A stretch of DNA of 9,494 nucleotides, from positions 1 to 9,494 of the forward strand of contig JAJRTX010000301.1 in assembly GCA_021545665.1 (NCBI GenBank), written 5' to 3'. A program made the position numbers and the translations under genes. The first letter of the stretch is position 1. The number at the start of each line of letters is the position of its first letter. The notes under the pieces were generated by a model. It searched no databases. It was not told the DNA's origin and worked only from the letters and a program-made list of their open reading frames with translations. The DNA is from Zetaproteobacteria bacterium. Lineage in GTDB: Bacteria > Pseudomonadota > Zetaproteobacteria > Mariprofundales > Mariprofundaceae. This document shows, piece by piece, positions 1-6,964 of this stretch.

Positions 1-180
1 AAGCGCCCTTAGTGCGAATGATGCACCAAAACCATGACGACCTGTTGACGAATAAAGAGATCGAAGAGGACGACTTAGATCCTCAAAATCAATTAAAGCT
101 TCAAGCTTGCGGTAGGGATGATCATATACCAAAAGCTCATCAAGACAGATCGCAAAATGCGGCTGGTTACGTTGACTCAT
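1..180 (-). CDS. Transposase N-terminus, IS1182/IS5 type (partial, runs off left edge)
   Basis: Reading the minus strand from an ATG at 180, 60 codons are open without a stop to base 1, so only the N-terminus is in the window. The peptide begins MSQRNQPHFAICLDELLVYD and continues with HPYRKLEALIDF around residues 21-32, then a short Leu-Tyr-Ser stretch and ALRAL at the edge. The DHPxRKLxALIDF pattern is characteristic of the N-terminal (DUF772-like) region of IS5/IS1182 DDE transposases, which cut and rejoin the ends of their own element. The catalytic DDE residues lie outside the window. A G-rich stretch GGGGGGA on the minus strand (about 186-192) sits at ribosome-binding distance from the ATG. 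The gene reads away from rpsO. Family assignment is from pattern recognition; whether the element is intact cannot be seen. Confidence 0.75.
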   Translation of the reverse strand, partial: MSQRNQPHFAICLDELLVYDHPYRKLEALIDFEDLSRPLRSLYSSTGRHGFGASFALRAL

Positions 181-222
181 GGAAATCCCCCCAATTAGAT
201 AATTTCCATTTATTCTACAAGA

Positions 223-423
223 TTACATCGTTTTCCGACAGGCCCTGCAGCTGTCTTGCGATTGGAAAATAAGAACAAATGATTTGTGGGCAATGGATTC
301 AATTGGGGCACCGGTGTCTACTGCAATGGAACTTGAAACGCTGGTGATCAGTGATTTGTGGAAATCCTTCGACTTACGCAGATAGGGGTTTGTTTCGATG
401 AGTGGTTTTTTTACATAGGGCAA
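223..423 (-). CDS. Small protein of unknown function, possibly truncated by the adjacent IS
   Basis: A 66-codon minus-strand frame starting with TTG at 423. The N-terminal half, with KKPLIETNPYL (residues 5-15) and SLITSVSSSIAVDTG (about 24-38), resembles short uncharacterised bacterial proteins that share a KPLxxTNPYL segment followed by a Ser-rich S-S-S-x-A-V/I-E/D motif; no function is known to me. The last residues (CRACRKTM) are compositionally unlike the rest and are encoded across the candidate IS end at 229-245, so the original C-terminus may have been replaced by IS sequence. A weak GTGAG lies about 10 nt before the TTG. The frame stays open further upstream with no obvious ATG, so the start is uncertain. 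It could be a decaying gene or a chance frame; the motif match is why I keep it. Confidence 0.42.
   Translation of the reverse strand: MPYVKKPLIETNPYLRKSKDFHKSLITSVSSSIAVDTGAPIESIAHKSFVLIFQSQDSCRACRKTM
229..245 (-). repeat. Candidate terminal inverted repeat of the left-edge insertion sequence
   Basis: On the minus strand 245 to 229 reads GGGCCTGTCGGAAAACG, about 50-65 bp before the transposase start, where the outer end of an IS of this type would be expected. It is G/C-rich at the tip and A-rich inward, like many IS5-superfamily ends. The partner end lies outside the window, so this is a suggestion from position and base pattern only. Confidence 0.25.
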
Positions 424-496
424 TGATAATAGCTCACAATCGCATCTGCCATCGATCCAAGGGGATGGGAAGAAGTATATAGATTGTAATAAATAT

Positions 497-540
497 TTGC
501 ATGCTTGCTTGCCTGTCGCTATTGTTCGCCGCCCTATAAA
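497..540 (+). promoter_or_regulatory. Possible rpsO promoter region
   Basis: TTGCAT (497-502) and TATTGT (520-525) are 17 bp apart and could act as -35 and -10. A better -10 match, TATAAA at 535-540, has no good -35 partner. Either would give a short rpsO leader. No terminator or other gene lies between the minus-strand genes at the left and rpsO, so a promoter somewhere in 424-560 is needed. The exact elements are uncertain. Confidence 0.3.
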
Positions 541-569
541 AAGGAAAGAAAATAAGAGGTATAGAGTTC

Positions 570-842
570 ATGTCTTTGGCGTTGGAAGAAAAAAATACAG
601 TTATTGAGAAATATCGTCGCAATGAAGGCGACACAGGTTCACCGGAAGTGCAGGTTGCACTGTTGACCGAGCGCATCAATCAGCTTACTGCTGAACACTT
701 CAAAACGCATAAAAAAGATCACCATTCACGTCGTGGTCTGATCAAAATGGTAGGCCAGCGTCGTAATTTACTTGGCTATCTGAAAAAGGAAGATTTCGGA
801 CGTTACCGCAGCCTGATTGATAATCTGGGGCTACGCCGCTAA
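570..842 (+). CDS. rpsO: 30S ribosomal protein S15
   Basis: 90 residues, the usual length of S15 (88-89). S15 is a primary 16S rRNA-binding protein that organises the 30S platform. The sequence is colinear with the family throughout: [17 protein letters not shown] (21-37), the conserved rRNA-contacting [11 protein letters not shown] (47-57), [10 protein letters not shown] (63-72) and the terminal LGLRR. AGAGG at 555-559 lies 10 nt before the ATG. A strong terminator follows directly, then pnp, the rpsO-pnp order found in many bacteria. In E. coli S15 represses its own translation through an mRNA pseudoknot; I could not identify an equivalent structure in this leader. truB, the common upstream neighbour, is absent here: the next thing upstream is a small reversed gene and an insertion sequence. 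Confidence 0.98.
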   Translation: MSLALEEKNTVIEKYRRNEGDTGSPEVQVALLTERINQLTAEHFKTHKKDHHSRRGLIKMVGQRRNLLGYLKKEDFGRYRSLIDNLGLRR

Positions 843-856
843 ACAAGTTTTAAAAA

Positions 857-883
857 GGCGACCCGGTTCGGGTCGCCTTTTTT
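857..883 (+). terminator. Intrinsic terminator between rpsO and pnp
   Basis: GGCGACCCG (857-865) pairs with CGGGTCGCC (869-877), a 9-bp GC-rich stem with a tiny loop, followed by TTTTTTCTTTTT. Flanking A852-856 and T878-882 can lengthen the stem, and the hairpin could work in the opposite direction. It starts 15 nt after the rpsO stop, so pnp is probably transcribed by read-through or from its own promoter in 884-925, where I see only weak matches. Confidence 0.92.
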
Positions 884-938
884 CTTTTTATCGATTGAAT
901 CCGCGCCAGAGGCAAGTTCGACTAAAAAGGAATTAAAA

Positions 939-3041
939 ATGTTTGATATTAAAAAAACACAGGCCGCAATCGGTGGCCAAACCATCTCATTTGAAACAGG
1001 ACGCGTTGCACGTCAGGCCGGTGGCTCAGTATTAGCACAGGTTGGTGATGTCGTTGTGCATGTGGCAGCTACAACTGCCAAGCAACCGCTCAGGGGCGTG
1101 GATTTCATGCCGCTAACCGTTCATTATCAGGAGAAAACTTACGCTGCAGGCCGTTTTCTCGGTGGCTTTCTCAAGCGCGAAGGTCGTCCTTCTGAGAAAG
1201 AAACACTGACCAGCCGCCTGATTGACCGTCCGATTCGCCCGCTGTTTCCCAAAGGTTATTTCCATGAGACTCAGGTGATTGCTACGGTTATTTCTGCCGA
1301 TGAGGATACCAATCCGGATATTATCGCCATCAACGGCGTATCTGCCGCACTGGCAGTTTCTGATGTGCCATTTGCAGAGCCGATTGCGGCTTCCCGCGTT
1401 GGTCTGATTGATGGTGAGTTCGTACTGAACCCAACTTATGAACAGGTAGCTAAATCCGATCTTGATCTGATTGTAGCCGGTACGCGTGATGCGGTGCTGA
1501 TGATTGAATCCGAAGCCAAAGAGTTGACTGAAGAACAGATGATTGATGCAATCAGCTTTGGTCAGGAAGGCTATCAGCCGGTATTGGATGCCATCGAAGA
1601 ACTGGTCAAGCTTGCCGGTAAAGCCAAGCTCGAAGTCGAGCTGGCCGGTAACGCCGATGTGCAGGACGCCGTGAATGCCGCGTTTGAAACAGATGTACGC
1701 GAAGCTTATGCCATAGTCGATAAATCTGCGCGTGCTACCAAAATTGATGTGCTGCGTACTGCGGCGCAGGAACAACTGGCCGGAACAGTGGAAGCACCAG
1801 GTGAGTTTGGCTCCAACGATGTGACTTCGGCCGTGAAGAATCTGGAGAAGAATGTGGTGCGCCGCTCCATTATTGCCGGCAATCCGCGCATTGATGGCCG
1901 CGCTAGCGATCAGGTGCGCGCCATTGATTGTCAGATTGGCGTGCTACCGCGCACGCATGGTTCTGCTCTGTTCACCCGTGGTGAAACGCAGGCGCTTGTA
2001 ACCATCACCCTGGGCACCGAATCCGATATGCAAATGACTGAATCACTCGAAGGCGTAGCCAAACAGCGCTTTATGCTGCACTACAATTTCCCGCCATATT
2101 CGGTGGGTGAAGCGCGTCGTATGGGCCCTCCGGGGCGTCGTGAAATCGGTCATGGTCGTTTGGCTCGTCGCGGTGTGGAAGCAGTACTGCCTACGATGGA
2201 TGATTTCGGTTATGCCATCCGTTCTGTTTCTGAGATTACTGAATCCAACGGTTCATCTTCTATGGCTTCTGTTTGTGGCACTTCGCTGGCGCTGATGGAT
2301 GCCGGTGTGCCGACAAAAGCAGCTGTGGCGGGTGTGGCCATGGGTCTGATTCTGGAAAAGGACGGGTATGCAGTGTTGACCGATATCCTTGGTGATGAAG
2401 ATCATCTGGGCGATATGGATTTCAAGGTGGCCGGCACCCGTGATGGCGTCACTACCCTGCAACTGGACATCAAGATCGGCGGCCTGACCCGCGAAATCAT
2501 GAAAGAAGCATTGGGACAGGCGCATGCAGGGCGCATGCATATTCTCGATGAAATGGCCAAGTGCATCGAAACTCCGCGTGATTCCATTGCCGATCATGCA
2601 CCGCGCATGTTTATGATGAAAATCAAGACGGACAAGATTCGTGAAGTCATTGGCGCTGGTGGCAAGGTGATTCGTGGCATTGTTGAAGAGACCGGTGCCA
2701 AGATCGATATTGATGATGATGGATCAATCAAAATCTTCGCAGTCACCGGTGATGCCGGTGAAGCGGCGAAGAAGATGATTGAAGATATTGTCGCGGAAGT
2801 AGAGGTCGGTGCCATCTATAATGGTAAAGTTGTAAAACTGATGGATTTCGGTGCTTTTGTTCGCGTTATTGGTGGCACTGACGGGCTGGTACATATCTCG
2901 CAGATTGCCAACCATCGTGTTGAAAAAGTGGCCGATGAACTCAAAGAAGGTCAGGAAGTTCGCGTCAAAGTATTGGATGTGGATCGCAACGGTAAAATCC
3001 GCTTATCCATGAAGGTTCTGCTTGAAGAGAACAAGGACTGA
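939..3041 (+). CDS. pnp: Polyribonucleotide nucleotidyltransferase (PNPase)
   Basis: 700 residues (E. coli PNPase is 711). The enzyme degrades RNA 3' to 5' by phosphorolysis, releasing nucleoside diphosphates, usually as a trimer and often in the degradosome. All domains are present: first RNase PH core (about 10-145) with the RNA-binding GRFLGGFLKR (71-80) and RLIDRPIRPLF (93-103); an all-helical linker (about 150-240); second RNase PH core (about 320-540) with YNFPPYSVGE near 381 and DILGDEDHLGDMD (482-494), whose D486 and D492 match the catalytic aspartates of E. coli; a KH domain with the GAGG loop at 572-575; and an S1 domain (624-693). AAGGAA (927-932) precedes the ATG. The tail after S1 is short (about eight residues), so the acidic extension seen in E. 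coli is missing. Confidence 0.98.
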   Translation: MFDIKKTQAAIGGQTISFETGRVARQAGGSVLAQVGDVVVHVAATTAKQPLRGVDFMPLTVHYQEKTYAAGRFLGGFLKREGRPSEKETLTSRLIDRPIRPLFPKGYFHETQVIATVISADEDTNPDIIAINGVSAALAVSDVPFAEPIAASRVGLIDGEFVLNPTYEQVAKSDLDLIVAGTRDAVLMIESEAKELTEEQMIDAISFGQEGYQPVLDAIEELVKLAGKAKLEVELAGNADVQDAVNAAFETDVREAYAIVDKSARATKIDVLRTAAQEQLAGTVEAPGEFGSNDVTSAVKNLEKNVVRRSIIAGNPRIDGRASDQVRAIDCQIGVLPRTHGSALFTRGETQALVTITLGTESDMQMTESLEGVAKQRFMLHYNFPPYSVGEARRMGPPGRREIGHGRLARRGVEAVLPTMDDFGYAIRSVSEITESNGSSSMASVCGTSLALMDAGVPTKAAVAGVAMGLILEKDGYAVLTDILGDEDHLGDMDFKVAGTRDGVTTLQLDIKIGGLTREIMKEALGQAHAGRMHILDEMAKCIETPRDSIADHAPRMFMMKIKTDKIREVIGAGGKVIRGIVEETGAKIDIDDDGSIKIFAVTGDAGEAAKKMIEDIVAEVEVGAIYNGKVVKLMDFGAFVRVIGGTDGLVHISQIANHRVEKVADELKEGQEVRVKVLDVDRNGKIRLSMKVLLEENKD

Positions 3042-3067
3042 GAAATATTTCCGGAATATAAAAACAG

Positions 3068-3102
3068 GAAAACAGGCGGGCTTTGCTCGCCTGTTTTCTT
3101 TT
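3068..3102 (+). terminator. Intrinsic terminator after pnp
   Basis: GAAAACAGGCG (3068-3078) pairs perfectly with CGCCTGTTTTC (3088-3098), 11 bp extendable by two more pairs, with a small loop and a TTTT run at 3099-3102. It begins 26 nt after the pnp stop codon. Confidence 0.9.
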
Positions 3103-3117
3103 AACAGGCCCTGACAA

Positions 3118-4389
3118 ATGATAAATTCATTTTATAATGAGACACAGATTAATGATGGACCGCTGGTGCTCAGTCATGCCATGCCTGCGGCGCAGAGTGT
3201 TGCGCTCGGGGTGTTTGTTGATGTTGGCAGTCGTGATGAATCAGAAGCACAGGCGGGAATCACCCATGCGCTGGAGCATATGCTGTTTAAGGGCACAAAG
3301 CAGATGAATGTGCACGCGCTGGCTGAAAAACTGGACGAGTTGGGTGGCAATGCCAATGCATTCACTTCCCGCGAACGTACCTGTTTCCATTTACATATCT
3401 TATATGAACACTGGCAGGAAGCGCTGTCTCTGCTTACTTCCATGATCCGTGAACCGGCTCTGCCGCAAGACGAATGGCAACGCGAGCGAGAAGTGATCTA
3501 TGCCGAAATGGCCATGGTTGAGGATAGTCCGGAAGATTGGATTATGGACCGCCACCTTGCCGCACTGTTTCCAAATCATGCTCTGGGCCGGACTGTGCTG
3601 GGCACACATGAGGCCCTGGCTTCATTTTCAGCTGACGAGTTATCCGGATATTTACAACACTGGTATCGCCCGCCAAGGCTATTGATTGCCGCTGCCGGTC
3701 GCATAGAACATGCTGATTTGGTTGCCGAGATTGAGGCCCTGGATTGGGCACAAAACAACAACACATCTGAACAGGCTGTGTCAGCGCGAGCCGGCTGTGA
3801 CATGCAGGCAGGCGTTCAGTCCCTTGAGCGTGAGGGAGAACAGGCACAGCTGGCTTTATCTTTTCCCGGCATTTCAGTCACTTCGGACCAGCGTCCGATT
3901 GCATGGCTGGCCAATCAGATACTGGGCGGGGGTATGAGCTCCTGCCTGTTTCGGGAAATTCGTGAGAAGCGCGGTCTAGCTTATAGCGTGGGCTCTCATT
4001 TGAGTATGTTGACCGATATGGGAGCCTGGAGCGTAAGCTGTGGCATGGAGCCATCACGCGGGGCGGAATGCGTGGATGTGCTTTGTGATGTGCTGGGTGG
4101 ATTTGTAGAAAATATAAAAGAAGAGGAATTAATTCGTGCCAAGCGTCAGCTGGAAGTTCAGTTCCGCATGGGTCTGGATTCGGTGGAAGGACAAATGCTG
4201 TATCTGGGCTCCAGACTGGATGAACAGCACTTGAAATCACCGCAGCAATGGCTGCAACTGATGCATGCAGTCGAAGTGGATGAGCTGCGCCTGTGGTCAG
4301 CAAAACAGCTGGCTGGAGGCATGTTGTGGAGTATTGCAGCTCCAAAACAGGCACTTTCCGGAATCTGTGATAGAATTAGGCCATGCTGA
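3118..4389 (+). CDS. M16 family zinc metallopeptidase (processing-peptidase-like)
   Basis: 423 residues, the size of one M16B subunit (mitochondrial processing peptidase beta type). The inverted zinc motif HALEH at 50-54 provides H50 and H54 as ligands and E53 as the catalytic base. The distal ligand is E130 in [13 protein letters not shown], 76 residues after H54, as in processing peptidases. [20 protein letters not shown] (271-289) is the conserved second-domain segment with the Arg...Tyr pair (R285, Y289). So this is a catalytically complete subunit. I see no signal peptide or membrane segment, suggesting a cytoplasmic enzyme. The substrate is unknown. M16 peptidases follow pnp in several bacteria, including Bacillus subtilis. 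The start lies just after the pnp terminator with only a weak AGG (3106-3108), so expression may depend on read-through. The stop overlaps cysE by 7 nt. Confidence 0.93.
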   Translation: MINSFYNETQINDGPLVLSHAMPAAQSVALGVFVDVGSRDESEAQAGITHALEHMLFKGTKQMNVHALAEKLDELGGNANAFTSRERTCFHLHILYEHWQEALSLLTSMIREPALPQDEWQREREVIYAEMAMVEDSPEDWIMDRHLAALFPNHALGRTVLGTHEALASFSADELSGYLQHWYRPPRLLIAAAGRIEHADLVAEIEALDWAQNNNTSEQAVSARAGCDMQAGVQSLEREGEQAQLALSFPGISVTSDQRPIAWLANQILGGGMSSCLFREIREKRGLAYSVGSHLSMLTDMGAWSVSCGMEPSRGAECVDVLCDVLGGFVENIKEEELIRAKRQLEVQFRMGLDSVEGQMLYLGSRLDEQHLKSPQQWLQLMHAVEVDELRLWSAKQLAGGMLWSIAAPKQALSGICDRIRPC

Positions 4390-5123
4390 ACGCCTTTCGA
4401 GAAGATATCCGCACTGCCTTCGATCGCGACCCTGCCGCCCGCTCATCCTGGGAAGTGCTCACCTGCTATCCGGGCTTGCATGCGATCTGGATGTATCGGC
4501 TGGCCAATGCCTGCTGGCGCAATCATCTGCTGTGGCTTGGGCGATTTATTTCGCATGTGGCGCGCTGGCTGACCGGCATCGAAATTCATCCCGGTGCAAC
4601 GATAGGCAAGCGTTTTTTCATTGATCACGGCATGGGCATTGTGATCGGTGAAACGAGCGAAATTGGCGACGATGTTACTCTGTATCACGGCGTAACCCTT
4701 GGCGGTACAACCTGGGAGAAGAAAAAACGGCATCCGACATTGAAAGATGGTGTCATTGTTGGCGCGGGTGCAAAAGTGCTTGGTGCAATTACCATTGGAG
4801 AGCAATCACGTATTGGCGCCAATTCAGTGGTTTTTCGTGATGTGCCTGCACATTCGACTGTGGTGGGTATTCCCGGCACAGTCGTATCAACAACGGAATC
4901 GCTGATTGAGAACGGAAAAATCAACCTCGACCACCACCTGCTTGATAACCCGGTGGCAGAGGCGATTGGTCATGTATTGAAAATGATTGATGATGTGAAT
5001 GCCCGCGTCGACACATTTCACCCCCAGCCGGAAGGTGAGAAGGCCCGAGTGGCCGATGAATTGGACAAAGATCGAATCAACGAGCAGGAAAAGCTGGAGC
5101 GCTTTCTGGGCGGTGGGATTTAG
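4383..5123 (+). CDS. cysE: Serine O-acetyltransferase
   Basis: 246 residues. It transfers acetyl from acetyl-CoA to L-serine, giving O-acetylserine, the precursor that O-acetylserine sulfhydrylase turns into cysteine. An N-terminal helical part (1-60) is followed by the left-handed beta-helix of hexapeptide repeats (about 65-165). Catalytic-site features are visible: E67 in GIEIHPGA (Asp in E. coli), H82 in [21 protein letters not shown] (101-109) and H117 in KRHPTL. It is shorter than E. coli CysE (273) mainly at the N-terminus, as in many non-enteric enzymes. The tail after about 170 is charged. The start codon lies inside the end of the M16 gene (ATGCTGA overlap), suggesting translational coupling. 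The regulator and cysteine desulfurase of the Fe-S cluster follow, so this enzyme may help supply their substrate. Confidence 0.95.
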   Translation: MLNAFREDIRTAFDRDPAARSSWEVLTCYPGLHAIWMYRLANACWRNHLLWLGRFISHVARWLTGIEIHPGATIGKRFFIDHGMGIVIGETSEIGDDVTLYHGVTLGGTTWEKKKRHPTLKDGVIVGAGAKVLGAITIGEQSRIGANSVVFRDVPAHSTVVGIPGTVVSTTESLIENGKINLDHHLLDNPVAEAIGHVLKMIDDVNARVDTFHPQPEGEKARVADELDKDRINEQEKLERFLGGGI

Positions 5124-5126
5124 AGC

Positions 5127-5151
5127 GTTAGGGGTGAGGATTACCTCTAAC
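5127..5151 (+). other. Hairpin after cysE, not a classical terminator
   Basis: GTTAGGGGT (5127-5135) can pair with ACCTCTAAC (5143-5151) through nine pairs including one G-T, with a 7-nt loop. No T run follows, so it may stabilise the cysE mRNA 3' end or accompany Rho-dependent termination rather than act as an intrinsic terminator. Confidence 0.4.
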
Positions 5152-5180
5152 TCCTGACACTCTACGGCTTATTACACCTT

Positions 5181-5205
5181 ATACTTGACTAAATAACTCA
5201 GGTAT
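5181..5205 (+). promoter_or_regulatory. IscR type 1 operator, upstream site
   Basis: This 25-bp imperfect palindrome has half-sites ATACTTGACT and ACTCAGGTAT around a 5-bp A/T-rich centre. Compared by eye with the E. coli type 1 IscR consensus (ATASYYGACT, then RWWWY, then AGTCRRSTAT) it matches at 23 of 25 positions. Type 1 sites are bound by IscR carrying a [2Fe-2S] cluster. The site covers the -35 region of the iscR promoter, a position where binding would repress. Confidence 0.85.
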
Positions 5206-5210
5206 ATAAT
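5182..5210 (+). promoter_or_regulatory. iscR promoter
   Basis: A perfect -10, TATAAT, lies at 5205-5210. The -35 is less clear: TTGACT at 5185-5190 is a good hexamer but leaves only 14 bp to the -10, while 17-bp spacing would use TACTTG at 5182. The start point should be near 5217, about 38 nt before the iscR ATG. The hexamers are embedded in the two IscR operators, as expected for an autoregulated promoter. Confidence 0.7.
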
Positions 5211-5233
5211 AGTTGACCCTTTTACAAGGGTAT
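5209..5233 (+). promoter_or_regulatory. IscR type 1 operator, downstream site
   Basis: A second 25-bp site, with half-sites ATAGTTGACC and ACAAGGGTAT, matches the type 1 consensus at about 20 of 25 positions by eye; mismatches cluster in the inner part of the right half. It starts at the end of the -10 and covers the expected transcription start. Its centre is 28 bp from that of the upstream site, so dimers on the two sites would sit on nearly the same DNA face. Two tandem type 1 sites are also known at E. coli iscR. Confidence 0.65.
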
Positions 5234-5254
5234 TGCCCTTGGTGGAGGTCAGTA

Positions 5255-5752
5255 ATGCGATTAACAAGTAAAGGACGCTATGCCGTTTCGGCAATGGTGG
5301 ATTTGTATAAACAACAGGGCAAGGGGCCGGTAACTTTAGCGGCAATTTCTGAACGCCAGTTTATTTCCCTGTCTTATCTGGAGCAACTGTTCCGCTGTCT
5401 GCGTGAAGACGGTCTGGTGAGTTCCGTACGCGGGCCTGGCGGTGGATACTTATTGGCTCACCCGGCAGCTGAAATTTCCATTGCTAATATTATTCGTGCA
5501 GTAAATGAGCCAGTACGCACAACAGCTTGTGAAAATGCCGTACGCGGCTGCCATGGTGGAAGTCGTTGCGATACGCACCAGTTATGGGAGGCATTAGGAC
5601 AGCATATTTATCGCTTTCTTGATGCAGTGAATCTGGAGAAAGTGTGCCAGGATGATGTTGTGCTTAGCCATTTGGAATTGGGGAATGTTGAAAATTATAT
5701 CCCTTCACCAGGTCCCCAGAGGGTGCCGGTAAACCTTGCAGCGATATCTTGA
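5255..5752 (+). CDS. iscR: Fe-S cluster-sensing transcriptional regulator IscR (Rrf2 family)
   Basis: 165 residues from the ATG at 5255, chosen because GGAGG (5244-5248) lies 6 nt before it and the protein then begins MRLTSKGRYAVSAMVDL as in the family; a frame extension to a TTG at 5213 would start inside the operator. The winged helix occupies about 1-70 with ISERQFISLSYLEQLF and VSSVRGPGGGYLL (recognition helix and wing). Cluster ligands are C92, C99, C105 and H108 (C-x6-C-x5-C-x2-H; E. coli has C-x5-C for the first gap). IscR with a cluster represses its own operon through type 1 sites; the apo form regulates other promoters. Two such sites lie just upstream. The stop codon overlaps the cysteine desulfurase start by 17 nt. 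The C-terminus is Pro-rich and divergent. Confidence 0.95.
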   Translation: MRLTSKGRYAVSAMVDLYKQQGKGPVTLAAISERQFISLSYLEQLFRCLREDGLVSSVRGPGGGYLLAHPAAEISIANIIRAVNEPVRTTACENAVRGCHGGSRCDTHQLWEALGQHIYRFLDAVNLEKVCQDDVVLSHLELGNVENYIPSPGPQRVPVNLAAIS

Positions 5753-6881
5753 TTATAATGCTACCTGTCCGCAGATTCAGATTTCACTTGAAACTGTTAC
5801 GCGGGTAGCGAAGGAAGCCTCTGGAAACCCATCCAGTTTACACTGGGCAGGGCGTGCTGCGCGCAGAATTATTGATGATGCCCGTGATCGACTAGCCACT
5901 TTCATCGGCGCTGAAGCGGGCAATGTAGTGTTCACCTCAGGTTGTACCGAAGCAGATAATATTGCTATCAATAGCGCCCTGTCATCAAGTCATCCGGGAC
6001 GAGTGATCACCACCGCGATTGAACATCCAGCTGTTTTGCAGCCTCTGGATCATTATTCATCAGAACAGGCAAAAAAACTGGGTTGGGATGTAATTAAAGT
6101 CCGTCCTCGTTCAGACGGACTGGTGACTGCACAGAGTATGATTGATGCCATCACTACCGATACACGACTGGTTTGCATGATGCTTCTGAATAATGAAAGC
6201 GGTGTAGTACAACCAGTGCAGCAGGTGGCAGATTATTGCCGCAGTCTGGATATACCCATGCTGGTAGATGCGGCTCAGGCTCTTGGAAAAATATCTGTAA
6301 ACTTTCAACAACTGGGTGTTGATTTCATGGGTTTTTCTGCACACAAAATAGGCGGCCCCAAGGGTGTGGGTGCATTACTGGTTCGGCGCGGGGTACGCTT
6401 GCAAGAGCTGGCGTCCGGTGGGGGCCAGGAACGTGGCCGTCGCTCCGGGACTGAAAATGTACCAGGTATTGCCGGTTTCGCAGCCGCTCTTGGAGAGATT
6501 GATTTTGCCAGAATGGCTCCGATCCGGAATGCCTTTGAAGAACAGCTCAAGGCCTTTATGCCTGATGTGACGATTGCTTCGGAGAAGATTGAACGCGCTG
6601 CCAATACCAGTCTTGTTATTCTGCCCGGCATGGATGGCGAAACACTGTTGATGCAGCTTGATCTGGCAGGCTTTGCTGTTGCTTCCGGGTCGGCATGCTC
6701 GTCAGGAAAGAGCGAGCCATCGCATGTATTAATGGCTATGGGTCTGTCGGCAAATATGGCGCGCAGCTCAATTCGCGTCAGTTTCGGGCCAGGAAATACA
6801 CTGGATGATGCAAAAGCACTGGTAGATGCTCTGGTTGCAGTGCGCAAACGCTTAAGAAGTATGGCCGGTATTGCGGCATAG
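5736..6881 (+). CDS. iscS: Cysteine desulfurase, group I (IscS/NifS-like)
   Basis: 381 residues. A PLP enzyme that takes sulfur from L-cysteine, leaving alanine and an enzyme persulfide for Fe-S assembly. The PLP lysine is K204 in FSAHKIGGPKG. H97 (IEHPAV), D178 and Q181 (VDAAQAL) complete the cofactor site. The persulfide cysteine is C321 in ASGSACSSGKSEPSHVL, a long-loop group I active site. The TTG start is the only possible one: an in-frame TAA lies just upstream, and the protein then begins MQRYLDYNAT as family members do. It overlaps iscR by 17 nt, with GAGGG about 12 nt upstream. GGGQERGRRSGTENVPGIAG (228-247) is closer to NifS and alphaproteobacterial enzymes than to E. coli IscS (404 residues), and the C-terminal extension that docks IscU is absent. 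A Cys (C70) replaces the usual Ala/Gly in TSGCTE. Confidence 0.93.
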   Translation: MQRYLDYNATCPQIQISLETVTRVAKEASGNPSSLHWAGRAARRIIDDARDRLATFIGAEAGNVVFTSGCTEADNIAINSALSSSHPGRVITTAIEHPAVLQPLDHYSSEQAKKLGWDVIKVRPRSDGLVTAQSMIDAITTDTRLVCMMLLNNESGVVQPVQQVADYCRSLDIPMLVDAAQALGKISVNFQQLGVDFMGFSAHKIGGPKGVGALLVRRGVRLQELASGGGQERGRRSGTENVPGIAGFAAALGEIDFARMAPIRNAFEEQLKAFMPDVTIASEKIERAANTSLVILPGMDGETLLMQLDLAGFAVASGSACSSGKSEPSHVLMAMGLSANMARSSIRVSFGPGNTLDDAKALVDALVAVRKRLRSMAGIAA

Positions 6882-6964
6882 ATTTTACTTGTTTCATAGA
6901 GTTGTGATGCAGGAGTTGGTCAAAAATATTGCACTGCAGAGGACGCGAAAAAGGTGAAATTATA

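Noticed and set aside
12..272. Plus-strand 86-codon frame at the left edge
   Set aside because: It lies antisense to the transposase N-terminus, has no recognisable motif and no good ribosome-binding site; the minus strand explains this DNA better.
1113..1775. 220-codon minus-strand frame inside pnp
   Set aside because: Fully antisense to well-conserved PNPase codons and without recognisable domains; a by-product of the codon usage of pnp.
3042..3051. Palindrome GAAATATTTC after the pnp stop
   Set aside because: Too short and A/T-rich to call an operator, with no second copy seen elsewhere.
5213..5254. N-terminal extension of IscR from a TTG at 5213
   Set aside because: The extension lies within the operator and upstream of the GGAGG at 5244-5248; family members begin at MRLTSKGRYA, which is the ATG at 5255.
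6929..6964. N-terminal extension of the IscA-like protein
   Set aside because: The added residues are not family-like and the ATG at 6965 has its own AAGGTGA site.
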